46,448 nucleotides of DNA from Acidobacteriota bacterium (GCA_003223135.1 QHXX01000102.1:1-46448), one strand, 5' to 3'. Numbered from the stretch's first letter, positions 1 through 8,276 are shown. The notes: generated from the letters alone by a model not told the origin. Program-made: numbers and translations.

Positions 1-1783
1 CGGCGCGGTAGATCTTGTACTGCTCCACTGCGATCGTCTGGGGCGTGGGTGTCGCGGTGTTGGTCGTCACGGGGCTCCACTGCACCAGCATGGTGTTCGG
101 GTCGAGACGGCTGGCGCTCACACCGCTGGGCGGCGCGGGGTCATAGATCGTGTTGGCCCTCCCGGTCACGATGGCGCTCATGGGCCCTTCCGTGCCGCAC
201 AGGTCCACCGCCGACACCTTGTAGAAGAAGTCCTTGCAGGCCGTGGCCGTGTCCTGCACCGACAGGACGCCGACCGGCACGTCCGTGGGCGTCTTGACCA
301 CGATCGGGGTCGCGAAGGTGGATATGACGTCGCGATACACCTTGTAGCCGGCCAGGTCGCGCAGGATCGTCGCGCCGCCGATCGAGTTCGGATCGCCGCT
401 CAGGGACGTAGCGACCGTGTTCACCTTCAGCTCGTCCCAGTTGAGCTGGATCTTGCCGTCCAGGGTCGCCGGCATGCCGACGTTGCTGGCGTAGTAGGTC
501 GCTGTGAGGTTCGCCGGTGTTCCCGGTGTCGTCAGATCGGTCACGACGGCGCAGGGCGGCGAGACGGAGGGCGCCCAGGCGCTCTGGTTCCCGGCCAGGT
601 CCCTCGCCTGCACCTGGAAGCAGTAGTTCGACCCCATCGTCAGCCCGGAGACGAACCCGTGGCCGAGGTAATCGATCACGCCGTAATCCAGGTGCGGGTA
701 GGTGAAATTGCGCGCCGTGAACGAGCCCGGGGAGCCGGAGGGGTAGAACTTCACGACGTACGCGGTGACGCCCGAGGTCGGCGCGGGCTGGTCCCACTTC
801 ACCAACATCCCCTGGCAATGGCCCGGCCCGCCCGCGATGTTCGTCGGAGTCGGCGGAGGGGTGATGTCGATGTCCTTGACCCCGGTCTTCCCGAGGTTCT
901 CGGGGTTGACGTCCGACTGGAGATCGAACTTGCGGAAATGGCTCGTGGCGGTCGCGTCGGTCGGGTCGGTGTAGTCGAGGTCTTCGTCCTGGGTCATCCC
1001 GACGATGTTGACCGCGATGCGCCGCGCCTTCGCGCGCACCGTGGTGTTGGCGTCGCCGCCGCCGACGTCGTCGGCCGCGTTCGTCGGCGTGTCCGGGTTG
1101 AGCAGGGTGCCGCCGTCGTCGTAATACCGGAAGCTCATCGAGCGGACGTTCTCCGCCACCGGTTCGTACACGAAGCTGGTCGCGGCCTGCGGCGACGACG
1201 GGAACGCCCCGGCCACGTCCGCGAGCGTAACCCGGTACAGGGTGTAGGGCGGGTTGCTCTGGACCAGGACGACGTTCGGGATGGTCACGGTCTTGAGGGC
1301 CTTGGTGCGCGGCCGGTCCGGATCGAGGCGCAGCGTGAGCGTGTCGGACCCCACCGGGCCCGGCTTGGCCAGGACGTAGGTGACGATCTCGTCGTTGCCG
1401 GTCGACACCACGTTGTAGTTGGCGCCCGGAAGAGACGATTCGGGCGTCGTGCTCGCGACCGGGTCCTCGAAGTCGAAATCGCCGCGGATCGTGATCGCGG
1501 TGTCCCACATCCCCTCGACCTGCTCGTCGATGCGGCTGGCGTCGCCGTCCGGGTTGGTGTTGAACCCGGCCAGCCTGATGTCGGAGACCATGCGGTCGAA
1601 GGCCACGCGCGTCGACTGCTGCTGGTCGGTGAAGTTCTCGCCCGCCTTGTACGACTTCTGCGCCGCGCTGTAGAGGATGAAGGCCACGGCGGCGGCGATG
1701 GCGAAGATGGCCGACGCCACCATCATCTCGATGAGGCTGAATCCCCACGCGTCCTTCGGTTCCGACTTCAACAGGCCGTGCAC
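1..1783 (-). CDS. PilW-like minor pilin with C-terminal FN3-like repeats (partial, runs off window)
   Basis: Seen: GTG start at 1783, 7 bases after GGAGG, with an in-frame TAA just upstream (1805-1807), so no earlier start fits. The frame is open to base 1, so the C-terminus is missing. The protein begins with a short charged leader, then the prepilin motif DAWG/FSLIEMMVA (Glu at mature position 5) and a hydrophobic helix. Residues to about 305 resemble PilW-type minor pilins. From a proline-rich junction at about residue 308 onward there are three repeat-like modules (about 308-405, 410-530 and 540 onward) with FN3 features: a W-D/W-S core strand, a Y-x-V-Y/K-x-Y-R strand and A-x-D-x-x-G turns. 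Known: minor pilins prime and sit at the pilus tip; FN3 modules are adhesion or spacer domains. Inferred: a tip-located, possibly adhesive minor pilin processed by PilD. Third gene of the operon started by the sigma-54 promoter at 2845-2859. Confidence 0.85.
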   Translation of the reverse strand, partial: MHGLLKSEPKDAWGFSLIEMMVASAIFAIAAAVAFILYSAAQKSYKAGENFTDQQQSTRVAFDRMVSDIRLAGFNTNPDGDASRIDEQVEGMWDTAITIRGDFDFEDPVASTTPESSLPGANYNVVSTGNDEIVTYVLAKPGPVGSDTLTLRLDPDRPRTKALKTVTIPNVVLVQSNPPYTLYRVTLADVAGAFPSSPQAATSFVYEPVAENVRSMSFRYYDDGGTLLNPDTPTNAADDVGGGDANTTVRAKARRIAVNIVGMTQDEDLDYTDPTDATATSHFRKFDLQSDVNPENLGKTGVKDIDITPPPTPTNIAGGPGHCQGMLVKWDQPAPTSGVTAYVVKFYPSGSPGSFTARNFTYPHLDYGVIDYLGHGFVSGLTMGSNYCFQVQARDLAGNQSAWAPSVSPPCAVVTDLTTPGTPANLTATYYASNVGMPATLDGKIQLNWDELKVNTVATSLSGDPNSIGGATILRDLAGYKVYRDVISTFATPIVVKTPTDVPVGVLSVQDTATACKDFFYKVSAVDLCGTEGPMSAIVTGRANTIYDPAPPSGVSASRLDPNTMLVQWSPVTTNTATPTPQTIAVEQYKIYRA

Positions 1784-1832
1784 GCTGTCCTCCGTTCCGC
1801 CGCCTTATGGAAGGCGGCCGTTCCATTCCTCC

Positions 1833-2306
1833 CTAGAACCTGATCGTCGACAGGGTCACGGTCTGCGGGCGTCCCAGCTCGTTCCAGCTCACCGTGACGG
1901 TCATCTTGATGCCGACGGCATTGCCGAAATTCGTCCCGCCAACCTGGTCCAGGGTCACCGTCGCGACGCCGTTGGCCAGCTTCCTCTCGACCTCCGCCCG
2001 CCACGGCGTGGTCGGGTTGGTGGCGCCGGTGGTGGTCACGCTCTTGGTCGTGTCCGCCGCGACCGCCCCGAACGTCGTGTACAGCCCGGTGAACGACAGC
2101 TTGTCGAACGTCTCCATGAGGTCGTGCGCCAGGGCCGTCGCCTCGGTCATCGTCTTTCCGCCCTTCAGCTGGCGGCCGCCCAGGATGAACATCGAGCAGA
2201 TCGACAGGAGCACGCCCGCCAGGACGCCGATGGCGATGACCACCTCGACCAGGCTGAACCCTCGTTCTCCGTTTCGCCCCGATGACCATGCTCTGCGCGT
2301 GCTCAT
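1833..2306 (-). CDS. PilV-like minor pilin (prepilin-type N-terminal methylation protein)
   Basis: 157-residue prepilin. The ATG at 2306 is preceded by a purine-rich GAGGACGAGGAGAG stretch, and an upstream in-frame extension (to 2450) lacks protein-like character and runs into the preceding gene. The leader ends at NGERG, followed by FSLVEVVIAIGVLAG; the peptidase should cut after that Gly, leaving Phe1 and Glu5. A single N-terminal hydrophobic helix (about residues 19-40) is followed by a polar globular part rich in Thr and Val, as in PilV/GspI-type pseudopilins. Sixteen bases separate it from the FimT-like gene and 49 from the PilW-like gene, so the three form one operon. Assignment to PilV rather than another minor pilin rests on operon position and size, not on a diagnostic motif. 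Confidence 0.82.
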   Translation of the reverse strand: MSTRRAWSSGRNGERGFSLVEVVIAIGVLAGVLLSICSMFILGGRQLKGGKTMTEATALAHDLMETFDKLSFTGLYTTFGAVAADTTKSVTTTGATNPTTPWRAEVERKLANGVATVTLDQVGGTNFGNAVGIKMTVTVSWNELGRPQTVTLSTIRF

Positions 2307-2322
2307 GCCACTCTCCTCGTCC

Positions 2323-2817
2323 TCAGAACGTGCTGTAGGCGCTCGAGATTGTCCCGGTCGGCGACACGCTGATGGTGTAACGATCATTGCGCGTGCCGCT
2401 GATGAACATGCTGACCGACACCGTCTGGCTGCCGACGCCGGTGGCGCCATAGATGTTGAAGCTGATCGACGCGGCGCTGGTGGTCTCGATGTTCACGAAC
2501 GGCTCGATCCGTACGGTGATCGGGTCGCCCTTGTAATTGGTGTAGGAGTATTGGTTCGGCGCGGTCGCGTCGGCCTGGTTGTTGATCGTCATGGTGCGCG
2601 GCGAGCGCGTCGACACGGCGTTGTAGCGCATGGCCCTGAGGTCGATCGACAGGTTGTTGGCGACGCTCCTTACCTTGTAGGCTCTGTACGCGTCGGCCAT
2701 GGCGGGCCCGCCGAAGAGGACGAACAGGCCGATGAGCGCGATGACGATCAGGAGCTCGGGGAGCGAGTACCCCTGGGCGCTTCCCGCCGGTTTCGTTTTC
2801 AGGCATTCCCGCTTCAT
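2323..2817 (-). CDS. GspH/FimT-like minor pilin
   Basis: 164 residues. I take the ATG at 2817: GGGAGA lies about 8 bases upstream, whereas the in-frame TTG at 2823 would be only 3 bases from it. The leader ends SAQG and the mature part starts YSLPELLIVIALIGLFVLF, a class III prepilin motif with Glu5 and an unusual Tyr1 and Pro4. After the helix come a soluble part with a YRAYKVRSVANNLSIDLR helix and a beta-rich C-terminus ending in a hydroxyl-rich tail, as in GspH/FimT pseudopilins. Known: FimT/FimU-type proteins prime pilus assembly with the other minor pilins; some FimT proteins bind DNA during competence. It is first in the operon, with a sigma-54 promoter 28 bases upstream of the start. 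Confidence 0.85.
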   Translation of the reverse strand: MKRECLKTKPAGSAQGYSLPELLIVIALIGLFVLFGGPAMADAYRAYKVRSVANNLSIDLRAMRYNAVSTRSPRTMTINNQADATAPNQYSYTNYKGDPITVRIEPFVNIETTSAASISFNIYGATGVGSQTVSVSMFISGTRNDRYTISVSPTGTISSAYSTF

Positions 2818-2844
2818 GGGCAAGTCTCCCGGTCCACCTGACGA

Positions 2845-2859
2845 GCAAGCGATGTGCCA
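2845..2859 (-). promoter_or_regulatory. Sigma-54 (-24/-12) promoter of the minor-pilin operon
   Basis: Read on the minus strand: TGGCACATCGCTTGC. This matches the sigma-54 consensus TGGCAC-N5-TTGC, with GG and GC exactly one turn apart. The predicted start is near 2833, giving a leader of about 16 bases that contains the GGGAGA ribosome site before the ATG at 2817. It nearly duplicates the element upstream of pilA (28112-28126), and the NtrC-family activator pilR is in this window. Confidence 0.8.
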
Positions 2860-2964
2860 CGGCCTGTTGCCACCGACTGTCGAGGGCGATCTGGTGAAGG
2901 GGAGGGAGTTAAGGCAGGAGCTCCGCGCCGCGCCGCGGTTACGGAATCGTGCGCCGTCACGGTG

Positions 2965-2983
2965 CTGTTACAGGACGTAACAG
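2965..2983. promoter_or_regulatory. Perfect 7-bp inverted repeat, candidate activator site
   Basis: CTGTTAC-aggac-GTAACAG: two perfect 7-base arms around a 5-base spacer. It lies about 106-124 bases upstream of the -24 box of the minor-pilin promoter, the usual distance for an NtrC-family enhancer, and 36 bases after the stop of the histidine kinase gene. No T-tract follows on either strand, so a terminator is unlikely. A single GTAACA half-site sits at 28233-28238, a similar distance upstream of the pilA promoter. Confidence 0.45.
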
Positions 2984-3018
2984 ACGGCACGGCCTCCGGA
3001 TAGGACCGACGCGGCGTT

Positions 3019-4980
3019 TCAGAGGGTCGGCGGAGAGTCCGCGCCGCCAGGTCGGGCCGGCAGGACGAGCGTGAAGCTCGCGCCCTTGCCCGCCTCGCTC
3101 CGCACTTCCACTTGGCCGTCATGGACCACGGCGGTCTTCTGGACGAGCGCCAGGCCAAGCCCGGTGCCGTGCTCTTTGGTCGTGAAGAAGGGCGTGAAGA
3201 TGCGGGGGAGGTCCTCCGCCGGTATCCCCGAGCCGTTGTCCTCCACGACGATGCGCGCCCCTCCCTGGTCGCCCGGCGGGACCTCGCCGCGCAGGATGAC
3301 GCGGCGGCGGGCCGAGGGGCCTGCAGGAGGACGCTCGCCGCCTGGCGCCGCGGCCGCGAACGACTCGAGGGCATTCATCAGGAGGTTGCGGATCGCCTGC
3401 CGGATGAGGGCCTCGTCGGCCGCGATGCGCGGGAAGGTCCCCTCGATGCCCAGGGCAACCCCCGCCTTCCGCGCGTCCTCGCCCAGGTCCCGCGCCAGGT
3501 TCTCGACGACCTCCTTGAGGTCGACCTCCGACAGGTTCAGGTGGATCGGACGGGCGTAGCGCAGGAAATCGGTCACGACCTTTTCGATCCCCTCCACCTC
3601 GCGCAGGATCGTCTCGGCGTGCTCGCGCGGTACCGCGGGATCGTGGCCGCCGTTCCCGTTTCCCTTCACGATGAGCCGCGCCAGTCCGTGGATCGTCGCC
3701 AGGGCGTTCCGGAACTCGTGCGCGATGCCAGCCGACATTTCCCCCAGGACCGCCAGGTTCTCCTTCAACCCGACCTTCTCGCGGAGGGTCTTGATCTCGG
3801 TGAGATCGGCGAGCAGGCAGAGCACTCCTTCGACCGGAGCGGGGGCGCCCATCGCACCGTCGGCCGGGCGGATCGGCGACACCATCGCCCCCAGGTGCGT
3901 GACCTTGCCTCCCGGATCGGCGAGGGGCACGACCTCGCGCGACAGGCTCTCCCCCGTGCGGAGACTTCGATCGATGAGATCGATCAGCCGTTCGGCCCGC
4001 CCGAGAAGGTCGCCATACTTGCGACCGATCGCGGAGGACCGATCGAGGGTCAGGAGCCGCTCGGCCGCCGGGTTCAGGACCGTCAGCCGGCCGGTCCGGT
4101 CGAAGACGAGGACGGCGCTGGACATCCCGCCGACCAGGTGATCGCCCGGGAGCGCCGATGGCGACGCGGGCCCTTGCGGCCCCTTCAGGCGGGACAGCTC
4201 CTGCTCCTGCGCCCGCAGCTTGTCGAGGACCCCCTGGAACGCCTCGACGAGATAGTCGGGCTCGTCCCTGGCCACGTCGGACATGAGACCCGGCACCTGG
4301 CCGGGCGCCTGGACGGCGGCGCTCATCAGCCGCCGGTACGGCTGCAGCAGCCAGCGGGCGAACAGGATGACGAGCGTCAGGACGAACACCAGGCCGGCCG
4401 CCTGGAAGGCGGCCATGAGCGTCAGGTTGAAATCGACGCTCCCGAGCGCCGGGACCTCGGTGAGGACGCGGATGACCGCGATCGTCGCGCGGCTCCTGTC
4501 CTGGATCGGACGGTAGGCCGCGAGCGTGGCGTAGCGCGAACGCGCCAGGCGATCGAGAGGCGCCACCACGCTTCCGCCGGCCTTGAGCCGATCGGATGCC
4601 CCGGCGTTCCCCGCGAGCAGGGGGTCCGGTCTTCCGACCCTCTCCGGGTCGGAGGATGACAGGACCTTGCCCGCAATCGTCAGAATCTCGATCGCCAGCA
4701 TCCCCTTCTGGCGGGCCATCAGGTTGAGAAACGTGGGCGGGATATAGGGCGGCGTGCCGGCTTCCGCGCGCAGGCCGCGCAGCATCTGGTCGCGCTCCAG
4801 CTCGGCGCGTACCACGTCGGCCTCGAGCGCGACCCTCCGGCCGACCTCGCCCTGGATGGCGTCGCGCGCCGAGACCAGCAGGCGAAAGTCGAGGACGATG
4901 GCAACCGACAGGAACAGCACCAGGAGGACCAGGAAGACCTTGATCTGGCCTTCGTAGCTGTTGAGGAGCGAGCGGTTCAT
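3019..4980 (-). CDS. PAS-domain sensor histidine kinase (NtrB/PilS class), orphan
   Basis: 653 residues. ATG at 4980 overlaps the pilD stop (ATGA), which sets the start; the longer open frame upstream lies inside pilD in another frame. Order: TM1 about 14-35, a periplasmic region of about 140 residues, TM2 about 186-212, a short coiled segment, a PAS domain about 280-400, the H-box GEMSAGIAHEFRNA with the phospho-acceptor His421, N-box NLLMNALESF, G1 DNGSGIP, an F-box and G2 GTGLGLALV. Known: kinases of this H-box class usually pair with NtrC-type regulators. No regulator gene adjoins it; the only one in the window is pilR. Inferred: it senses an envelope signal and feeds into pilin control. 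The minor-pilin operon with its own sigma-54 promoter begins 200 bases downstream. Confidence 0.88.
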   Translation of the reverse strand: MNRSLLNSYEGQIKVFLVLLVLFLSVAIVLDFRLLVSARDAIQGEVGRRVALEADVVRAELERDQMLRGLRAEAGTPPYIPPTFLNLMARQKGMLAIEILTIAGKVLSSSDPERVGRPDPLLAGNAGASDRLKAGGSVVAPLDRLARSRYATLAAYRPIQDRSRATIAVIRVLTEVPALGSVDFNLTLMAAFQAAGLVFVLTLVILFARWLLQPYRRLMSAAVQAPGQVPGLMSDVARDEPDYLVEAFQGVLDKLRAQEQELSRLKGPQGPASPSALPGDHLVGGMSSAVLVFDRTGRLTVLNPAAERLLTLDRSSAIGRKYGDLLGRAERLIDLIDRSLRTGESLSREVVPLADPGGKVTHLGAMVSPIRPADGAMGAPAPVEGVLCLLADLTEIKTLREKVGLKENLAVLGEMSAGIAHEFRNALATIHGLARLIVKGNGNGGHDPAVPREHAETILREVEGIEKVVTDFLRYARPIHLNLSEVDLKEVVENLARDLGEDARKAGVALGIEGTFPRIAADEALIRQAIRNLLMNALESFAAAAPGGERPPAGPSARRRVILRGEVPPGDQGGARIVVEDNGSGIPAEDLPRIFTPFFTTKEHGTGLGLALVQKTAVVHDGQVEVRSEAGKGASFTLVLPARPGGADSPPTL

Positions 4981-5795
4981 CGTACGATTCCGAGAAGCCT
5001 TGCGTACCACTCCACAGACGAATCGCCCACGAACAGCGCCAGGAGGGCGGCGCCCCCCAGGAACACGCCATACGGCAGCTTCGACTTCCAGCCGTAGCCG
5101 CGGAACAGGATCATCGCCACGCCATAGAGGGCCCCCGAGATCGCCCCGACGAAGAGCGTGAAGAGAAGGAGCTTCAGGCCCAGGAAGGCGCCGATCATCG
5201 CCAGCAGCTTGAAGTCCCCCTGGCCGATGCCGTCCTCCCTCCGGTCCTTCGGCACCCCGCGCGCCGCCTGCCACAGCAGATAACAGGCGTTGATCGTAAA
5301 GGGAATCGCGAAACCGAAGGCGCAGCCCAGAAGGGATTCGCGCACCGGACGCGCCGCCGCGTCCGCCCGCAGCGGGCTCGTCACGAGGCCCAGGGCGATG
5401 CCCGGCAGCGTGATGGCGTTGGGAAGGAGCTGATGGCGCGCGTCGATGAGGATGAGCGCGATGAGTGCGGCCGACAGGAGCGCCTGCAGGACGAATTCCG
5501 GCGAAAGGCCGTGCCTGGCGAACAGGAGGGCGAAGAGGAGCGCCGTCGCGGCCTCCACGAGAGGATAGCGTGGCGAGATCCGCGCCCGGCAATGGCGGCA
5601 GCGGCCGCGCAGCAGGACGTAGGACAGCAAGGGGATATTGTCGTGCCAGGCGATCGGGTGGCCGCACGCCGGGCAGGCCGATCCCGGGCGGACGATCGAG
5701 CGACGATCAGGCAGGCGGTGGACGCAGACGTTCAGGAACGAGCCGACCGAAGCCCCCACTCCCAAAACGAACACCCAGAGGAACAGGCCGGGCAT
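4977..5795 (-). CDS. pilD: Prepilin peptidase / N-methyltransferase PilD
   Basis: 272-residue polytopic inner-membrane aspartyl protease that cleaves prepilin leaders after Gly and methylates the new N-terminus. Seen: N-terminal GASVGSFLNVCVHRLPDRRS, then the zinc-binding pair CPACGHP and CRHCRARIS in the first cytoplasmic loop, the first catalytic Asp in LILIDARHQLLPN and the second in the GxGDxK motif (GQGDFKLLA). About eight hydrophobic segments. Full family length. The start at 5795 has GAGGCGGGGA just upstream. It follows the TPR gene by 9 bases and overlaps the kinase by 4. Its expected substrates here are PilA and the three minor pilins, all with G/F or G/Y processing sites. Confidence 0.95.
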   Translation of the reverse strand: MPGLFLWVFVLGVGASVGSFLNVCVHRLPDRRSIVRPGSACPACGHPIAWHDNIPLLSYVLLRGRCRHCRARISPRYPLVEAATALLFALLFARHGLSPEFVLQALLSAALIALILIDARHQLLPNAITLPGIALGLVTSPLRADAAARPVRESLLGCAFGFAIPFTINACYLLWQAARGVPKDRREDGIGQGDFKLLAMIGAFLGLKLLLFTLFVGAISGALYGVAMILFRGYGWKSKLPYGVFLGGAALLALFVGDSSVEWYARLLGIVR

Positions 5796-5804
5796 GTCCC
5801 CGCC

Positions 5805-6665
5805 TCAGCGCCCGAGGATCGGGACGCCGCGGTAGCGGACCTCGCCCGACCACGGATCGTACAGGTAGTCGCCATTTTCGGGGTCGCGCGGCAGGGCCTG
5901 CAGGAGACCGGATGCGACGATTTCTTGAAGACGGCGCGGGGCGCGCTCTTCCTTGTCGCGGAATCGGCTCACGGCGTCCTTGAGGTCGGCCAAATCCATA
6001 TCGACCTTCAAATCGTGGACGTGATTCCAGGCGACGCCGCGCACGTAGGGATCGGTCGTGGTCTTATAGATCTCGAGCCACTCCTTCAAGGACGTGCTCT
6101 TGTCGCCGGCCCGGTCATACATCTCGGCCTGAAATCTGTGGACGAGCGGATGGACGCCTGGAACCCTCATCGCCATCTCGAAGTAGACCGCCGCCCGCCG
6201 GTAATCGTGCAGATCGTTGTAGCACAGGAAGCCGGCCTCGAACGGCATGATCCACTGGTCGGGGTTGGCCCGCACCCCCTTGTCCAGAAGCTTCAACGCC
6301 ATTTCCGGCTTGCGCGCCTCGGCCGTCATGATGAGCGCGCCGACAAGATAGGGATCGAGGTAGTGCGGATCGAGCTCGGTGATCACCTGCTCGTAGATGC
6401 GCTCCAGGTAGTCGAAACGGTCCTTGATGTCATAGTTGCCGTAATACTGGATCGACCAGAGGTAGAGCACGTCGGCGAGCAGGCCGTCGAAGCCGAGCGC
6501 CATCACCTTGAGGAACTTCCCCGACGGCAGGTACAGGAGCGGGTGGACGGAGCCGCCCCGCCTCTCCCCTTCGATCCGGCCCTGCACGATCACGGCCAGG
6601 AGGAGGCAGGCGAGTGCGCCGAGCGTCATGAGGGACCGGCCGCGCCGCAGGAGGGAGGGCGCCAT
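5805..6665 (-). CDS. Membrane-anchored TPR-like protein in the pil ABC-pilD operon
   Basis: 286 residues. A basic N-terminus and one hydrophobic segment (about 11-29) indicate a signal anchor with the rest outside the cytoplasm. The body is helical and contains TPR-like pairs: a DYLERIYEQVITELDP helix, AEARKPEMALKLLDKGVRANP, and DLHDYRRAAVYFEMAMRVPG. The C-terminus (DPENGDYLYDPWSGEVRYRG) looks like a short beta segment. AAGGAG precedes the ATG. The gene abuts the ABC permease with no gap and lies 9 bases from pilD. Known: in Myxococcus, pilG, pilH and pilI (an ABC transporter and partner) sit between pilA and pilD and are needed for pilus assembly. This protein has the position of a partner of that transporter; I cannot show homology to PilG. 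Confidence 0.8.
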   Translation of the reverse strand: MAPSLLRRGRSLMTLGALACLLLAVIVQGRIEGERRGGSVHPLLYLPSGKFLKVMALGFDGLLADVLYLWSIQYYGNYDIKDRFDYLERIYEQVITELDPHYLDPYLVGALIMTAEARKPEMALKLLDKGVRANPDQWIMPFEAGFLCYNDLHDYRRAAVYFEMAMRVPGVHPLVHRFQAEMYDRAGDKSTSLKEWLEIYKTTTDPYVRGVAWNHVHDLKVDMDLADLKDAVSRFRDKEERAPRRLQEIVASGLLQALPRDPENGDYLYDPWSGEVRYRGVPILGR

Positions 6666-7433
6666 CTATTGCAGCTCCTTGCGCTCGAAGACGGCGCACG
6701 CCGTCCACAGGACCGCCGAGCCGTACAGCAGCAGATAGAGCGTGGCCCACAGGAGGCGGCCCGGCGCCACCGTCAGCCCGTGCACCACCTCGCCCTTGAT
6801 GTCGAAGTTGCCCAGGTTCGGCAGCACGTAGTACAGGGCCCGGCAGAGGATCCTGCCGGCCTCGGTCGAAAGACGGGCGGACAGCAGGTCGAGGCTCCAC
6901 AGCAGGTGGCCGATGACGTACAGCGCGAGCGTCATCACGCTCGCCAGGATCGGCGTCGACAGGCAGGAGAAGAGGACGGCCAGCGCCGTGATGAGCAGGA
7001 ACTGGAAGAACAGCAGCAGCACGGCGACACCGAGACGCGCGTCGAACATCCCCTTGATCAGCAGGACCAGGAAGAACCAGGCGGTCATGACCGTGGTGTT
7101 CACCAGAAGCGTCAGCGACAATCCGGCATACTTCCCCAGGACGAACTCGAAGCGGTGGATCGGCTTGGCCAGAAGCGTGTACACGGTCCGTTTCTCGATC
7201 TCCCGGCTCACCAGGCCGATGCCGATGAACACCGCGGTCAGGACCCCGAACACGTCGATGGAGGCCAGTCCGAAGTCCTTGATGATCTTCTCCTCGCTGC
7301 CGACGGTCAGGAGCGACAGGATCTGGGCGAAGGAGATCATGGCCACGGCGAAGATCAGGAGGAGATAGAGGATGCGGTGCCTGATCGCCTCGCGGAAGGT
7401 GTTGAGAGCGATGGCGCTAATTCGAGTGAGCAT
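6666..7433 (-). CDS. ABC-2 type transporter permease (PilI-like position)
   Basis: 255-residue integral membrane protein with about six hydrophobic segments. Its N-terminus has the typical ABC-2 lead-in (ISAIALNTFREAIRHRILY) and a coupling-type loop GLVSREIEKRTVYTLLAKPI, both characteristic of the ABC-2 permeases paired with single-domain ATPases. Start chosen at ATG 7433; the upstream open extension is arginine-rich noise inside the ATPase gene. Its first 17 bases overlap the ATPase gene, so the two are co-translated. Known context: the Myxococcus pil locus has an ABC transporter (PilH/PilI) next to pilD. Function here is inferred from that order. The transported substrate is unknown. Confidence 0.85.
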   Translation of the reverse strand: MLTRISAIALNTFREAIRHRILYLLLIFAVAMISFAQILSLLTVGSEEKIIKDFGLASIDVFGVLTAVFIGIGLVSREIEKRTVYTLLAKPIHRFEFVLGKYAGLSLTLLVNTTVMTAWFFLVLLIKGMFDARLGVAVLLLFFQFLLITALAVLFSCLSTPILASVMTLALYVIGHLLWSLDLLSARLSTEAGRILCRALYYVLPNLGNFDIKGEVVHGLTVAPGRLLWATLYLLLYGSAVLWTACAVFERKELQ

Positions 7434-8193
7434 GGCCGCCGTCCGCCCGCGCCGGGGAGGGAGGCGCGCCGCGCGCCTCCCGGATGAACAGGTCCTCGAG
7501 CGACTGCCGCGCCGGCGTGACCGACACGAGGGTCGCAACCGCCTTCAGGGATCCCTTCACCAGGAGGCCGACGCGGTCGCAGATCATCTCGGTGTCCGAC
7601 AGGATGTGGGTCGAGAAGAACACGGTCCGGCCGCGGGCCTTCAGGTCGAGGATGATGTCACGCACCTCGCGCCGGCCTATAGGGTCGAGCCCGGACATCG
7701 GCTCGTCCAGCACGACGAACTCCGGGTCGTTGACGAGCGCCTGGGCCAGCCCGATGCGTTGCAGCATCCCCTTCGAATAATGGCGAAGCTGTCGATCGCC
7801 GCGGTTGGCGAGGCCGACGCGCTCCAGGAGATCCTTGACCCGCCTGCGTCTCGTCGCCGCGCCCAGTCCGAACAGCCGCGCGTGGAAGTCGAGGAACTCT
7901 TCCCCGGTGAGATAGTCGTAGAGGTAGGGGTTCTCGGGGAGAAAGCCCACGCGCCTTCTGGACTCGACCTTCGAGGCATCCTCGCCGAACAGGCGGACGA
8001 CGCCCGTATCCGGAAAGATCAGGCCCAGCGCCAGCTTGATCGTGGTGGTCTTGCCGGCGCCGTTGGTGCCGATGAATCCGAAGACCTCCCCTTCCGCGAT
8101 CGACAGGCTGAGGCCTCGGAGGATCCAGTACTTGCGGATCGACAGGTGGGACCTGTAGCTCTTGTGGACATCGAGGAGCTCGAGGATCGGCAT
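7417..8193 (-). CDS. ABC transporter ATP-binding protein (PilH-like position)
   Basis: 258 residues. Walker A GTNGAGKT (about 42-49), Q-loop region near GFLPENPYLY, signature in an atypical form (HYSKGMLQRIGLAQAL), Walker B FVVLDEPMSGLDP and switch His in FFSTHILSD. ATG 8193 is preferred to the in-frame TTG at 8205 because GAGGT lies 7 bases before it. It is first in the operon ATPase-permease-TPR-pilD-kinase, with a sigma-70-like promoter 45-72 bases upstream. Known: single-domain ATPases of this type energise ABC-2 exporters. Inferred: pilus-linked transporter by comparison with Myxococcus pilH; a general export role cannot be excluded. Confidence 0.9.
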   Translation of the reverse strand: MPILELLDVHKSYRSHLSIRKYWILRGLSLSIAEGEVFGFIGTNGAGKTTTIKLALGLIFPDTGVVRLFGEDASKVESRRRVGFLPENPYLYDYLTGEEFLDFHARLFGLGAATRRRRVKDLLERVGLANRGDRQLRHYSKGMLQRIGLAQALVNDPEFVVLDEPMSGLDPIGRREVRDIILDLKARGRTVFFSTHILSDTEMICDRVGLLVKGSLKAVATLVSVTPARQSLEDLFIREARGAPPSPARADGGHAHSN

Positions 8194-8237
8194 GATGGAC
8201 CTCAAGAGTCCGGCAGCCGCGGTCTGCCGACAGCATC

Positions 8238-8265
8238 AATATAACGATCGTGCGCGGCTTTTCAA
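8238..8265 (-). promoter_or_regulatory. Sigma-70-like promoter of the ABC-pilD operon
   Basis: On the minus strand TTGAAA (8265-8260), 16 bases, TATATT (8243-8238), in the 83-base gap between the last glycan gene and the ABC ATPase gene. Strong matches in otherwise GC-rich DNA. It implies that this operon need not depend on read-through from the glycan cluster. Confidence 0.55.
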
Positions 8266-8276
8266 GTGGTTGTGAT

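Noticed and set aside
141-1826. Minus-strand frame of 561 codons over the PilW-like gene
   Set aside because: Different frame from the real gene; lacks the prepilin motif and is Arg/Gly-rich.
5433-7487. Long plus-strand frame opposite pilD, the TPR gene and the ABC permease
   Set aside because: Same GC-driven effect; no domain, Gln/Arg/Glu-rich low complexity.
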